From: Oceanobacter mangrovi
GTDB lineage: Bacteria > Pseudomonadota > Gammaproteobacteria > Pseudomonadales > Oceanobacteraceae
NCBI RefSeq assembly: GCF_019740315.1
Contig: NZ_JAHXZR010000002.1
Span: 250,001-314,000, forward strand
Direction of reading: 5' to 3'
DNA: 64,000 nucleotides
Of the stretch, positions 50,310 to 59,480 are shown in pieces (the first letter of the stretch is position 1; every line of letters starts with the position of its first letter). The notes below the pieces were generated by a model. That model ran no database searches. It was not told where the DNA came from and saw nothing but the letters and a program-made list of their open reading frames with translations. Both the position numbers and the translations under genes were made by a program.

Positions 50310-52910
50310 GTGGCGAATTTGCAATCTGAACCGGGCTGTCTGTCGGACCAGATGAACAATACGAATAACCGTGCCCGGTTACTCCAACAAATCCTGGAGC
50401 GATGTTCAAGGGCTTATATTGCTGCAGAAGGCCGACCGGTTGATCGCGATATCGAAGGGATGCTCTATCTGACCGCCCGTGCCATGGGAGCTGACGTCGC
50501 AGCTTTGGTTGTTGCTGGCAATCAAAACCAGCCGTCTATGGTCACTGTCGCTGGCAGCTGTGATCTGGAAACCACGCGCCAGCGTTTGCAGGGCCTTTCT
50601 TTACAGGCGCTCGACAGCTGCTGCTCTTATTTGTCGGACATTGAAGTCTTCAGTGTAGCGGATACATCGACGCTGGCCTCTATCTGGAGGGGATTCAGTC
50701 ACGATCGTCCGGCCTTGTTTGTGCCGATTGTTGCGGCGAATTCGGTGCGTGCCCTGCTGATGCTGGTATTTGCCGGGCCGCTGCGCCCGCTCAATTCTGC
50801 TGTGCGCTCGGCGCTGGTTACCCTGACTCATATGTCGCTCGCCTATATTGATGTTGCCCGGCTGTCTGGACAGCTACAGTTTCAGTTGCTGTTGATGGAT
50901 GAAGCGGCCGATTTTGCGGCCTGGGGCTGCTGGGAATATGTGGTTGGCGAACGCCAGATGCGGGTGTCGCCGACCCTGCAGAAAATGCTTGGTATCAGCA
51001 TTGATGAAATGGCCCGGCTGCCAGCGGTGCTGCAACGGGTTCATGAAGAAGACCATCCGCGCGTGGCGGAGGTGGTTACTGCCGCTGTCAGTCAGAACAA
51101 GGGCTATAACATCCAGTTCCGTATGCGGCTTGGGGATGGCCAGTATGCCCTGCTGCGGGCTGTCACCTGTGTTTCCGGGCAACAACCGGGGTTGCCGGTA
51201 CGCCGTTATGGTTTCGTGCGCAAGGTTGAGGCGAGTACTCAGCCATCGCTGGCGGATGTGCATGCCGGTGTGATCGAGCATATGGATCAGGGCGTGGTGG
51301 TGTTCCATCGTGATGGACGTATCAAGTCAGTGAACAGCGCGTTCAGTGAGATTTCCGGCGTACCAAAGGAAATGTTGATAGGTGCTCGCTGGCAGGAAAT
51401 TGCCCACCTGTGGTCGTTGCCGAAACCCCTGACTGGCATTGTTCGGCAGGCCATGAAGGACCGCTTCTGGCAGCAGGAGGTGACCTTTCGGCCGGTTGGT
51501 GGGCCATCTGGCCAGCATCGGCTGCGACTGGTACCGCTGGATGGTGAAGAATCCCGCAATGAGCACCTGTCGCTGATAATTTCCGGCCATAATCGTGAAG
51601 AAGCTGAAGGCTTGCGGATGGACTGGCTGGTTAACCGTGATCTGATGACTGGGTTGCCGAATCGCCATCAGATTGCCTATTTGCTCGACGACGCCATTGC
51701 CGAACAGCAGGCGGATGAAAAACTGGTGGTGATGGTGCTGAATCTGGACAGTTTTCGCCAGATCAACGACAGCTATGGTCACGCCTTTGGCAATAAATTG
51801 TTGTGTAGTTGGGCCGAACGGCTGGCAGCGATGGGGCTGGGGCAGAATCAGGTGTCGCGGTTGGGCAGTGATGAATTTGCGCTGTTTGCTACCGGTATTC
51901 AGGCCCAGACTGAAATCGATATCATGATTTCCATGGTCAGGCAGTTGGCAGCGACGCCGTTCCGGGTGTCTGAGCATCAGAATGTATTTTCGTCAGCCTC
52001 CATGGGTATTTCTGTGTATCCCGACCACGGTAAAACTGCTAGCCAGCTGCTGGGCAATGCCGATACGGCGTTGCACGAAGCCAAGCGGCGTGGTCCGGGC
52101 TCAATCTGTTTTTACAATGACGAACTCACCCGGGTCATTACCGAGCGGCTGGAGCTGACCAATGAGCTGCGGTTGGCGCTGCAGGGTACCCAGGGTTTGC
52201 AGTTGCATTATCAGCCGCAGATCAACGCCCGCAGTGGGCGGGTAGTGGGACTGGAAGCATTGGTTCGCTGGCAGCATCCGCGTCATGGCTTACTGATGCC
52301 GGGGCGTTTTATGCCTTGTGCCGAAAGTGCCGGATTGATGCCGGAACTGGACCGGTTTGTGTTGCGCGCAGCGGCGGCAATGATTGCTCACTGGCGACAG
52401 CAGGGCATTGCTCTGGTGCCGGTGGCGGTCAACGTCACCCAGCAGAGTTTTGCTGCCGGTAACTTGCATGAGCAGTTGCAATGGTTGCAGCGCAAGCATG
52501 ATTTGCAGGCGGGAGATCTTGAAATTGAACTCACGGAAGGGACCTTGCTGGAGCCGACCCGACGGGTGTTGGAGATGGTCAACGCAATCCGCGAGCTTGG
52601 TTTCGGTATGGTGATCGACGATTTTGGCACCGGCTATTCGTCACTCAGTTATCTGCACCGGTTTCCGCTGCAAAAACTCAAGATTGATCGCAGTTTTGTC
52701 AGTGGTCTGGAGAGCACGCCGGAGTCACGGGTGATTACCCGAACCATCGTCAAAATGGCGCAGGAACTGGGTCTGGGGCTGGTGGCGGAAGGCGTGGAGA
52801 GCGACCGACAGGCAGAATACCTGTGCTCAATAGGCTGTGATGTGCATCAGGGCTTCTATTACGAACATGCCCTGACGCCAGAGCAGACAGCCTTGCTGTT
52901 GCAAGGCTGA
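50310..52910 (+). CDS. Sensor c-di-GMP phosphodiesterase (GAF-PAS-PAS-GGDEF-EAL)
   Basis: It is read from GTG at 50310 with GGAG 7 nt upstream (866 aa); no membrane segment is seen. A GAF-like N-terminus is followed by two PAS-like domains (about 190-300 and 320-430). The GGDEF site is degenerate (G-S-D-E-F at about 523), while the EAL site is complete (E-A-L-V-R-W, D-D-F-G-T-G-Y-S-S-L, V-A-E-G-V-E-S). It likely breaks down cyclic di-GMP in response to a cytosolic signal, with the GGDEF half regulatory. It is convergent with ppnP. Confidence 0.88.
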   Translation: MANLQSEPGCLSDQMNNTNNRARLLQQILERCSRAYIAAEGRPVDRDIEGMLYLTARAMGADVAALVVAGNQNQPSMVTVAGSCDLETTRQRLQGLSLQALDSCCSYLSDIEVFSVADTSTLASIWRGFSHDRPALFVPIVAANSVRALLMLVFAGPLRPLNSAVRSALVTLTHMSLAYIDVARLSGQLQFQLLLMDEAADFAAWGCWEYVVGERQMRVSPTLQKMLGISIDEMARLPAVLQRVHEEDHPRVAEVVTAAVSQNKGYNIQFRMRLGDGQYALLRAVTCVSGQQPGLPVRRYGFVRKVEASTQPSLADVHAGVIEHMDQGVVVFHRDGRIKSVNSAFSEISGVPKEMLIGARWQEIAHLWSLPKPLTGIVRQAMKDRFWQQEVTFRPVGGPSGQHRLRLVPLDGEESRNEHLSLIISGHNREEAEGLRMDWLVNRDLMTGLPNRHQIAYLLDDAIAEQQADEKLVVMVLNLDSFRQINDSYGHAFGNKLLCSWAERLAAMGLGQNQVSRLGSDEFALFATGIQAQTEIDIMISMVRQLAATPFRVSEHQNVFSSASMGISVYPDHGKTASQLLGNADTALHEAKRRGPGSICFYNDELTRVITERLELTNELRLALQGTQGLQLHYQPQINARSGRVVGLEALVRWQHPRHGLLMPGRFMPCAESAGLMPELDRFVLRAAAAMIAHWRQQGIALVPVAVNVTQQSFAAGNLHEQLQWLQRKHDLQAGDLEIELTEGTLLEPTRRVLEMVNAIRELGFGMVIDDFGTGYSSLSYLHRFPLQKLKIDRSFVSGLESTPESRVITRTIVKMAQELGLGLVAEGVESDRQAEYLCSIGCDVHQGFYYEHALTPEQTALLLQG

Positions 52911-52923
52911 GGCGCTACGAAAA

Positions 52924-53205
52924 TTACTCGTAGGTGCAGAAGTAGGCAGTGTCGATGGCGATACGAACCTGGAACTTCTGGTTGGCAGCGATGGCGAAAG
53001 AGTCACCCTTGGCGTAGCTCTTCCACTCGGATTCGCCTGGCAGCAAAGCGTCGATACCGCCGGATACCACGGTCATGACTTCGTTCTGGCTGGTGCCGAA
53101 CTCGTATTCACCAGGAACCATCACACCAACGGTGGCTGGCAGGGTTTCGGTTTGCAGGGCGATAGAGGCAACTTTGCCATCGAAGTACTGGTTAACTTTC
53201 AACAT
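52924..53205 (-). CDS. ppnP: Pyrimidine/purine nucleoside phosphorylase PpnP
   Basis: The 93-aa cupin contains N-Q-Y-F-D-G-K-V-A-S, M-V-P-G-E-Y-E-F-G-T and W-K-S-Y-A-K-G-D-S-F, identical in layout to E. coli YaiE/PpnP. It phosphorolyses diverse nucleosides to base and ribose 1-phosphate. GGAG lies upstream of the ATG. Confidence 0.93.
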   Translation of the reverse strand: MLKVNQYFDGKVASIALQTETLPATVGVMVPGEYEFGTSQNEVMTVVSGGIDALLPGESEWKSYAKGDSFAIAANQKFQVRIAIDTAYFCTYE

Positions 53206-53397
53206 GACTGCTTCTCCTGAAAATTAATGGGGCCGCTGTGGCCGGGGCGCGGCAGTATACTCGTAGAAGTGTCAGGACAAAAATTCTTTCAGATTTGTGA
53301 CTTTTTTCAGAAAAAGCGCGCATTTTAAAATTCCTTGCTGTATATTCTCGCCCCCTTTTGACAAACATACATTGTCGGGCCCGGCCGAATGCAGTGA

Positions 53398-53421
53398 ACC
53401 AGTCGCTTACGAAAGACTGGT
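53398..53421 (+). promoter_or_regulatory. Hairpin in the deaD leader
   Basis: ACCAGTC (53398-53404) pairs with GACTGGT (53415-53421). It lies 70-93 bp upstream of the deaD ATG within a long leader that probably starts after the A/T-rich 53280-53350 stretch. Long structured leaders are known for cold-induced deaD genes; a direct role here is untested. Confidence 0.4.
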
Positions 53422-53490
53422 CTGGAGTGCAGAGAGATCTCAGCAGAGACGGCCCACGCCCTGCCTCTGTGAGAACTGATCAGGTACTTT

Positions 53491-55335
53491 ATGTCCGAAA
53501 CTATTCCTGCTGGTTTTGCCAGCCTGGGCCTGCCTTTCCCTATCCTGCGTTCACTGGACGAGCTGGGCTACGAAGCTCCATCTCCGATCCAGGCAGCCGG
53601 TATTCCACCGCTGCTGGAAGGCAAGGATGTGCTGGGTATGGCACAAACCGGTACCGGTAAAACTGCCGCTTTTGCGCTGCCGTTGCTGGCTCGTACCCAG
53701 GCTGACTTCAAGTCACCACAGGTTCTGGTACTGGCACCTACCCGCGAACTGGCCCAACAGGTTGCCGAAGCGGTTAAAACCTACAGCCGTTACGTCGACG
53801 GTATCAATGTGACCGCTATTTATGGTGGTACTGACTATGGCTCGCAGCTGCGTGAACTGAAGCGCGGTCCACAGTGGGTCGTTGGTACTCCGGGTCGTGT
53901 TATGGATCACCTGCGTCGTGGCTCTCTTAACCTGGCTGACATCAAGGCTGTGGTCCTGGACGAAGCTGACGAAATGCTGCGTATGGGCTTCATCGACGAC
54001 GTTAACTGGATTCTGGAACACACCCCACGTTCCCGTCAGGTTGCGCTGTTCTCAGCCACCATGCCACGTGAGATCCAGCAGGTTGCCGAAACCCACCTGA
54101 AAGATCCGGTACAGGTGAAAATCCAGACCAAGACCACCACCAACGACAAGATCACCCAGAAATACTGGTTCGTTGCTGGCGCGCATAAAAATGATGCGCT
54201 GCTGCGTCTGGCTGAAACCGAAGAATTCGACGCCATGATGGTGTTCGTGCGGACCAAGCAAGCGACTGAAGAAGTTGCTGATTTCATGCAGGCCAACGGT
54301 TTCCGTTGTCAGCCGCTGAACGGTGATATTCCGCAGCAGCTGCGTGAAAAAGCCGTTGAGAAGCTGAAAGCTGGCCAGCTCGACATGATCGTTGCGACGG
54401 ACGTTGCTGCCCGTGGCCTTGACGTTGAGCGTATTTCTCACGTAATCAACTACGACATTCCGCAAGACACCGAATCCTACGTTCACCGTATTGGCCGTAC
54501 CGGTCGTGCCGGTCGTGAAGGTGTTGCGATTGCGTTTGTTCGTGGTCGTGAAAAGCGCATGCTGCGTGACATCGAGCGTGCGACCCGTCAGCAGATTGAA
54601 GAGATCCAGCTGCCGACTGCCAAGGATGTAAACGAGCGTCGCAAGACCCGTTTCCAACAGCAGGTTCTGGAAGCGATCAATCCAGAAAAGAACAAGATTT
54701 TCCGCGACATCCTGGAAAACGTACAGCTGCAAAACGAACTGGATCCACTCGATCTGGCCGCTGCTGTTGCTGCGCTGATGCAGGGTGAAAAGCCGCTGTT
54801 CATTGATGAAAACGAAGATCGTCGTCCACGTCGTGAAGAGCGTGAGCCTCGTGAACCACGTGAGCGTCGTGAACGCGGTGATCGTCCGGAACGTGGCGAA
54901 CGTCGTGAGCGCAAGAGTTCACCAGATTCCGCACCGCGTCCGTTGAAGGGCAAGCCAGACGTTGAAATGATCCGTTATTGGGTTGGTGTTGGTTATGAGC
55001 ATGGCCTCAAACCAGGTAACCTGGTGGGTGCGATTGCCAACGAGGCTGATCTCGACAGCGGCTTTATTGGCCACATCGAAATCTTCGATGCCTACTCTGT
55101 GGTTGACCTGCCAGGCGGCATGCCAAACGAAACCATGAACGTGCTGAAAAAAGCTCGCGTTTGTGGCCAGTCACTGAACATGCGTCCATACCGTGCAGAT
55201 CTGTCCAGTGTTGAGCGTCCAGCACGCCCACCGCGTCGTGCCGAAGGCGGTCGTTCAGAAGGCGGTCGTTCAGAAGGCGGTCGTGCGGACCGGGGTAACG
55301 GCCCACGTCGTGCGCCACGCAAGCCGCGCGCCTGA
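53491..55335 (+). CDS. deaD: ATP-dependent RNA helicase DeaD/CsdA
   Basis: The 614-aa protein carries the DEAD-box motifs A-Q-T-G-T-G-K-T, V-L-D-E-A-D-E-M, S-A-T and H-R-I-G-R-T-G-R-A-G-R. A DbpA-like RNA-binding domain (about 490-565) and Arg/Glu-rich tails follow, as in DeaD/CsdA. It unwinds RNA in ribosome assembly and cold adaptation. The tail ends in three E-G-G-R-S type repeats. Codon use is strongly biased, as for a highly expressed gene. Confidence 0.93.
   Translation: MSETIPAGFASLGLPFPILRSLDELGYEAPSPIQAAGIPPLLEGKDVLGMAQTGTGKTAAFALPLLARTQADFKSPQVLVLAPTRELAQQVAEAVKTYSRYVDGINVTAIYGGTDYGSQLRELKRGPQWVVGTPGRVMDHLRRGSLNLADIKAVVLDEADEMLRMGFIDDVNWILEHTPRSRQVALFSATMPREIQQVAETHLKDPVQVKIQTKTTTNDKITQKYWFVAGAHKNDALLRLAETEEFDAMMVFVRTKQATEEVADFMQANGFRCQPLNGDIPQQLREKAVEKLKAGQLDMIVATDVAARGLDVERISHVINYDIPQDTESYVHRIGRTGRAGREGVAIAFVRGREKRMLRDIERATRQQIEEIQLPTAKDVNERRKTRFQQQVLEAINPEKNKIFRDILENVQLQNELDPLDLAAAVAALMQGEKPLFIDENEDRRPRREEREPREPRERRERGDRPERGERRERKSSPDSAPRPLKGKPDVEMIRYWVGVGYEHGLKPGNLVGAIANEADLDSGFIGHIEIFDAYSVVDLPGGMPNETMNVLKKARVCGQSLNMRPYRADLSSVERPARPPRRAEGGRSEGGRSEGGRADRGNGPRRAPRKPRA
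55243..55284 (+). repeat. 15-bp tandem repeat at the deaD 3' end
   Basis: GAAGGCGGTCGTTCA is present twice and then partially (GAAGGCGGTCGT), encoding E-G-G-R-S repeats. Copy number is probably variable between strains. Confidence 0.85.
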
Positions 55336-55359
55336 TCAGCCCTGATTTGCTGAAACCTC

Positions 55360-55386
55360 AAAACGGTGGCTTGATGCCACCGTTTT
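55360..55386 (+). terminator. deaD terminator
   Basis: AAAACGGTGGC (55360-55370) and GCCACCGTTTT (55376-55386) form an 11-bp stem with a 5-nt loop and a trailing T-run. Confidence 0.92.
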
Positions 55387-55495
55387 TGTTTTCTGGCCCG
55401 ACACTTGGCGATGTACTCGTAAGTCAGCTGCTTTTTATTGGAATACTGCTATATCGACATCTAGGCTGAATCTGTCAGAGGATTACAAGGGCCTG

Positions 55496-56107
55496 GTGTT
55501 ATCCATGCAAATACATGATGTAGCTGATTTGAAGAACGCAATTGTGGCGGCATCGATTCGTCACAATGGTGAAAGTCAGCGGATCGCCGAACAAATACGC
55601 GACCGTTTTCTACTGGGAAACGCGGATGTATTCGATCTTTTTCCACTCGATTTACCTATCTGGCACATGGATGCCGAGCCGGACGAACGTGTCGACCTGG
55701 TACTGCAACGACTGGCTGCAGCAGACGCATTAATCTTTGTGATTCCGGAATGGCAGGGTATGGTGCCAACTTGCCTGAAAAATCTGTTGCTGTGGAGTTC
55801 GTCCGACGAACTGGCCCACAAACCCGTCTTGCCTGTCGCGTTATCGCTCAGCAGTGGCGGTGCTTTTGCCATCGCTGAAATGCGTGCTACCGGTTATCGT
55901 AATGGCCGCTTGCTGTACTTGCCCGAACACCTGATTTTGCGCAGTGTCAGTGATCTCTGGAACGATCAGGATCATCCTGCCGACGCATACCTGGCGGGGC
56001 GCTCGCAATATTGCATTGATCAGTTGCTGATCTATGCTTCGGTGTTGAAGCCGGTACGTAACAGCCTGTGTATCGGATTGAATGATTTTCCTGATGCGAT
56101 GATCTGA
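55496..56107 (+). CDS. NADPH-dependent FMN reductase-like flavoprotein
   Basis: It is read from GTG at 55496 (203 aa) with AAGGG just before. I-V-A-A-S-I-R-H-N-G-E-S-Q-R near the start resembles the FMN phosphate loop, and F-V-I-P-E-W-Q-G-M-V-P-T-C-L-K-N-L-L fits the flavodoxin-like NADPH:FMN reductase family. It may reduce quinones or metals. An ATG at 55505 is an alternative start. Confidence 0.75.
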   Translation: MLSMQIHDVADLKNAIVAASIRHNGESQRIAEQIRDRFLLGNADVFDLFPLDLPIWHMDAEPDERVDLVLQRLAAADALIFVIPEWQGMVPTCLKNLLLWSSSDELAHKPVLPVALSLSSGGAFAIAEMRATGYRNGRLLYLPEHLILRSVSDLWNDQDHPADAYLAGRSQYCIDQLLIYASVLKPVRNSLCIGLNDFPDAMI

Positions 56108-56188
56108 ACGGGCGGCTGCTTCGTCGTCGAAACGACTGGCCAGCTGCCACAACACTCGTTAGCATGCCGTGTCTTGATCGGAATTGGC

Positions 56189-58465
56189 ATGTCGACTCTT
56201 ACCTCTCATCAGCTTGAGGTGGTTGCTCATCCGCAAGGTCACGCCCGTGTAGTGGCGGTGGCCGGAGCAGGTAAAACCACCACCTTGACCCACTTTATCC
56301 AGCAACGTTTACAGCAGGGCGACCGGCCGCGGCGCATGCTGGTGTTGATGTACAACAAGGCTGCCCAGCTGGATTTTCAGCGCAAGTTACATGGCTTGTT
56401 GCCAGACCAGAGCTTGCCGGAAGTACGCACCTTTCACTCGCTGGGTTTGCGCATCTACAAAAAGCTGATCGAAATGGGGGAGTTGCCTCCGTTTGACGGC
56501 AGCTTGCTCAGCGACTCTGAACTCGACACTGTGGTCTGGCGCATGCTGCAACAGCTGGCCGATGATGAAACCCGCCAGGATATTCTGTCGCAGCGCAAAA
56601 AGTGGGTTGAGCCTGCCTGTGGCTTTATTGATCTGGTGAAGTCCGGCCTGTCGCCTGCCGCTGAGGTATTTGAAGCGCTGGAGTTACCACCGGAATGCCG
56701 CATTTTTATCGAGCTGTTTGATCAGTTTGAAGAATGGCGCAAGGATCAACGGCGTATCGGTTTTGCCGACATGATCTGGGACCCGGTTCAACTGCTGGTC
56801 AGGCGTGCTGATCTGGCAGCTTTCTTTGGCGGTCATATGCAATGGATCCTGGTCGACGAATATCAGGACATCAACGAAATCCAGCAACAGTTGCTGCAAA
56901 TTCTCTACGGCGGTCGTGGTTCCGTGATGGTGATTGGCGACCCTGATCAGACCATCTACGAATTCCGTGGCTCGCGACCGGAATTTATCGTTTCGGGCTT
57001 TGATGAACAAATGGGTGAGGTGGCGGTTTATCAGCTGCCGGAAACCTTCCGCTACGGGCCGAAACTGTCGTTGCTGGCCAACCACCTGATTCACCACAAT
57101 CGCGAACGGGAAGCGGTGATTTGCCGTTCGCATGCGGGCACACCGGCAACGGCGATCGAAATGCGGCGCTCGGCTCCGGCCCAGGAAGCGGCGGCGGTGC
57201 TGGAGCTGGTGCGACAGCAACTGCAGCACTGTCAGCCCAATGATATTGCGGTGATTTGCCGGATCTGGGCCTTGTGCGCGCCGATTGAACTGGCGTTGCT
57301 GCAGGCCAATATTCCCTATCAACTGGATCATTCGTTGTCAGTGCTGGATCGCTGGGAGCTGGAGATCTTCTGGCTGTTGCTGGAAATCGCTGCCGGGCGT
57401 TTTGGTGAGCGTAGCCCGCAGCGGCGGCGCGAGGCCTGGCTGACGATTCTGACCACGCCGTATCCGAAAATCCGTCGTCAGGTACTGGAACAGATTGCTG
57501 ATGAACTGGCTAACCATAGTCAGAATTTTGGTCGCGCCTTGCAGCGGGCAATTCCCGATACCATCAGTCGCTGGCAAAAGGAGCAGTTGCTGCAGCGGGC
57601 GGAAGTACTCGACAGCGCCGAGCTGCTGCAAATGCCTGCCTGGCGGTTGCTGAACACCTATATCGACGTCACGGATCTGGAACAAGGCGTGCGTGACAGC
57701 GCCTTTTCAGCTCAGCAGGTGGAAGACCGGCTGCAAACCATCAAGGCGTTTGTGCAGTTTATTGGTGACAGTCAGCAGTCGTCGGACACCGCCTATGACT
57801 TTTTGCTGGAACTGCGTGAGCGTGCCCGCCAGCAAAATGGTCGTGGCAGTCATGGGGTGCGGCTGACCTCGATTCACAAAAGCAAGGGGCTGGAGTGGTC
57901 GGTGGTGATTATCCCGGGCCTCAACGGTCACTATTTTCCCTATCGGCCGGAAGGCGCGTTTACCACGCCTGCAAGTGTCGAAAGCGAACGTCGACTGTTA
58001 TACGTTGCCATGACCCGGGCGCGCCAGCAGCTGTTTTTGCTGGGGCCGGTGGTCAAGCGCGGCCTGGATGTGGCGGATCGTGAACTCGACAGCCCGTTCT
58101 GGCAGGAACTGAATCTGGCCGATTGTGAAGCCATTCAGCAGGCGCTGGAGCAATCCCAAACGGAAGCTCAGATCAGTCGGCCGCAGGCCAGCTGGTTGGC
58201 GGAATATCTGCAGGCCACTGGCCAGCAGTTGCAGCTGCTGGTGAAGCGGCCGCCCAAACCTGAATCTGCATCCGGCAAGCCCGCGCTGATGAAACCAGGG
58301 TTGACGGCTGGCCCGGCAGGGCGGCGGATTGAGCATGCCTTGTTGGGCAAGGGACGAGTAGTCAAGCTGGATGAGCGTTATCTGACCGTACAATTTGATG
58401 GTGAATCGTCAAACCGGGTGTTGTTGCTGGAAGCGGTAAAGCAACAGTTACGCTGGCTCGACTGA
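56189..58465 (+). CDS. UvrD/Rep-family (SF1) ATP-dependent helicase
   Basis: The product is 758 aa. SF1A motifs are in order: I A-G-A-G-K-T-T-T, II V-D-E-Y-Q-D-I-N, III G-D-P-D-Q-T-I-Y-E-F-R-G, IV P-E-T-F-R, V H-K-S-K-G-L-E-W and VI Y-V-A-M-T-R-A-R. The 56189 ATG follows GGAA and is favoured over TTG at 56174. After residue 715 an SH3/Tudor-like tail (G-K-G-R-V-V-K-L and L-T-V-Q-F-D-G) may bind a polymerase or DNA partner. It is more like a free UvrD-like repair or conjugation-type helicase than UvrD itself. Confidence 0.88.
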   Translation: MSTLTSHQLEVVAHPQGHARVVAVAGAGKTTTLTHFIQQRLQQGDRPRRMLVLMYNKAAQLDFQRKLHGLLPDQSLPEVRTFHSLGLRIYKKLIEMGELPPFDGSLLSDSELDTVVWRMLQQLADDETRQDILSQRKKWVEPACGFIDLVKSGLSPAAEVFEALELPPECRIFIELFDQFEEWRKDQRRIGFADMIWDPVQLLVRRADLAAFFGGHMQWILVDEYQDINEIQQQLLQILYGGRGSVMVIGDPDQTIYEFRGSRPEFIVSGFDEQMGEVAVYQLPETFRYGPKLSLLANHLIHHNREREAVICRSHAGTPATAIEMRRSAPAQEAAAVLELVRQQLQHCQPNDIAVICRIWALCAPIELALLQANIPYQLDHSLSVLDRWELEIFWLLLEIAAGRFGERSPQRRREAWLTILTTPYPKIRRQVLEQIADELANHSQNFGRALQRAIPDTISRWQKEQLLQRAEVLDSAELLQMPAWRLLNTYIDVTDLEQGVRDSAFSAQQVEDRLQTIKAFVQFIGDSQQSSDTAYDFLLELRERARQQNGRGSHGVRLTSIHKSKGLEWSVVIIPGLNGHYFPYRPEGAFTTPASVESERRLLYVAMTRARQQLFLLGPVVKRGLDVADRELDSPFWQELNLADCEAIQQALEQSQTEAQISRPQASWLAEYLQATGQQLQLLVKRPPKPESASGKPALMKPGLTAGPAGRRIEHALLGKGRVVKLDERYLTVQFDGESSNRVLLLEAVKQQLRWLD

Positions 58466-58720
58466 TAATGGGACAGGTTGCTAGCTCTGGCTGTCTTGTT
58501 TCAACTGTTGCCTGGACTGCATAAGGGTGTGACCCAGCCGTCACTGACGGGCAAACGGCTTGTCTGGCAGCGGCAACGTGGTGGCATGGAGTTTCCCAGT
58601 TGTTATACTGGGCGCTCGTTTCGTTAGTGGGTTGTCCGGAATGCGGTATCTGATCCGGCTTTTGGTGGCAGCTGACGAGTCAATTTATTCCCCTCGCGGG
58701 AACCAAAACGGAAATTTCCT

Positions 58721-59206
58721 ATGACTATTGCCCAACACAAAGTGGTTTCCATCCATTACAAGGTGGTTGATGTTGCATCTGGTGAGACCATCGATTCTTC
58801 CGAGGGTGGTGAGCCAATGGTGTACCTGCACGGTGCCCAGAACATCATTCCTGGCCTGGAAGCTGCGCTGGAAGGCAAGCAGGTTGGTGACGAGTTTGAA
58901 GTAACTGTTGCAGCTGCCGATGCCTACGGCGACTACAGCGAAGACCGTGTTCAGAAAGTACCTCGTGAAGCTTTCACCGGTGTTGAAGAAATCGAACCAG
59001 GCATGGCTTTCACTGCCCAGACTGCACAAGGTCCAATCAACCTGATCGTGACTGAAGTGGAAGAAGAAATGATCACTGTTGATGCCAACCACCCACTGGC
59101 TGGCAAGTCTCTGGCATTCAGCGTATCGGTTGCCAGCATCCGTGATGCCAGCGAAGAAGAGCTGGAGCACGGCCATGTTCATGGAGCCGGTGGTCACCAC
59201 CACTAA
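58721..59206 (+). CDS. slyD: FKBP-type prolyl isomerase SlyD
   Basis: The 161-aa protein has the FKBP core with a chaperone insert (about 60-130) and a His-rich end (H-G-H-V-H-G-A-G-G-H-H-H). It matches SlyD, an isomerase, chaperone and nickel-binding protein; the metal tail is shorter than in E. coli. The gene stands alone. Confidence 0.93.
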   Translation: MTIAQHKVVSIHYKVVDVASGETIDSSEGGEPMVYLHGAQNIIPGLEAALEGKQVGDEFEVTVAAADAYGDYSEDRVQKVPREAFTGVEEIEPGMAFTAQTAQGPINLIVTEVEEEMITVDANHPLAGKSLAFSVSVASIRDASEEELEHGHVHGAGGHHH

Positions 59207-59260
59207 GCGATAACAGCGCACCTTGTGGTGTAATGCTGATCGGTTAAGGCACTGAGTGAA

Positions 59261-59376
59261 TATTTCTCGTCATCCTGAGCTTGTCTCAGGATCCATACGG
59301 TGGTGAATTTCCCATCGTCGTATGGATTCCAGAGCTCGCAAGCTCGTCTGGAAAGACGTTATTTTCAGCGTTTTCT
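59261..59376 (-). repeat. Dispersed intergenic repeat, copy B
   Basis: Read on the minus strand, it matches the repeat at 35121-35265 in the same order (AACGCTGAAAAT, ACGTC, TTCC, GAAATTCACC, CCGTATGGAT, CAGGATGACGAG). It is internally palindromic: TCGTCATCCTGAG and CTCAGGAT arms, CATACGG with CGTATGG, and GAGCTCGCAAGCTC. It lies between slyD and the LEA-like lipoprotein gene. Confidence 0.8.
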
Positions 59377-59423
59377 TCATAACTGACAGGGATTACACCC
59401 CTCGATGCCTGTTGTGTTCATGC

Positions 59424-59458
59424 AAAAGGGCTGCAAATTGGCAGCCCTTTTGTTTTTC
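59424..59458 (+). terminator. slyD-side terminator
   Basis: AAAAGGGCTGC (59424-59434) and GCAGCCCTTTT (59441-59451) form an 11-bp stem with a 6-nt loop, and a T-run follows. It can also terminate the convergent lipoprotein gene. Confidence 0.92.
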
Positions 59459-59480
59459 TGGCGCAGGGGCAGAGCCCTAA

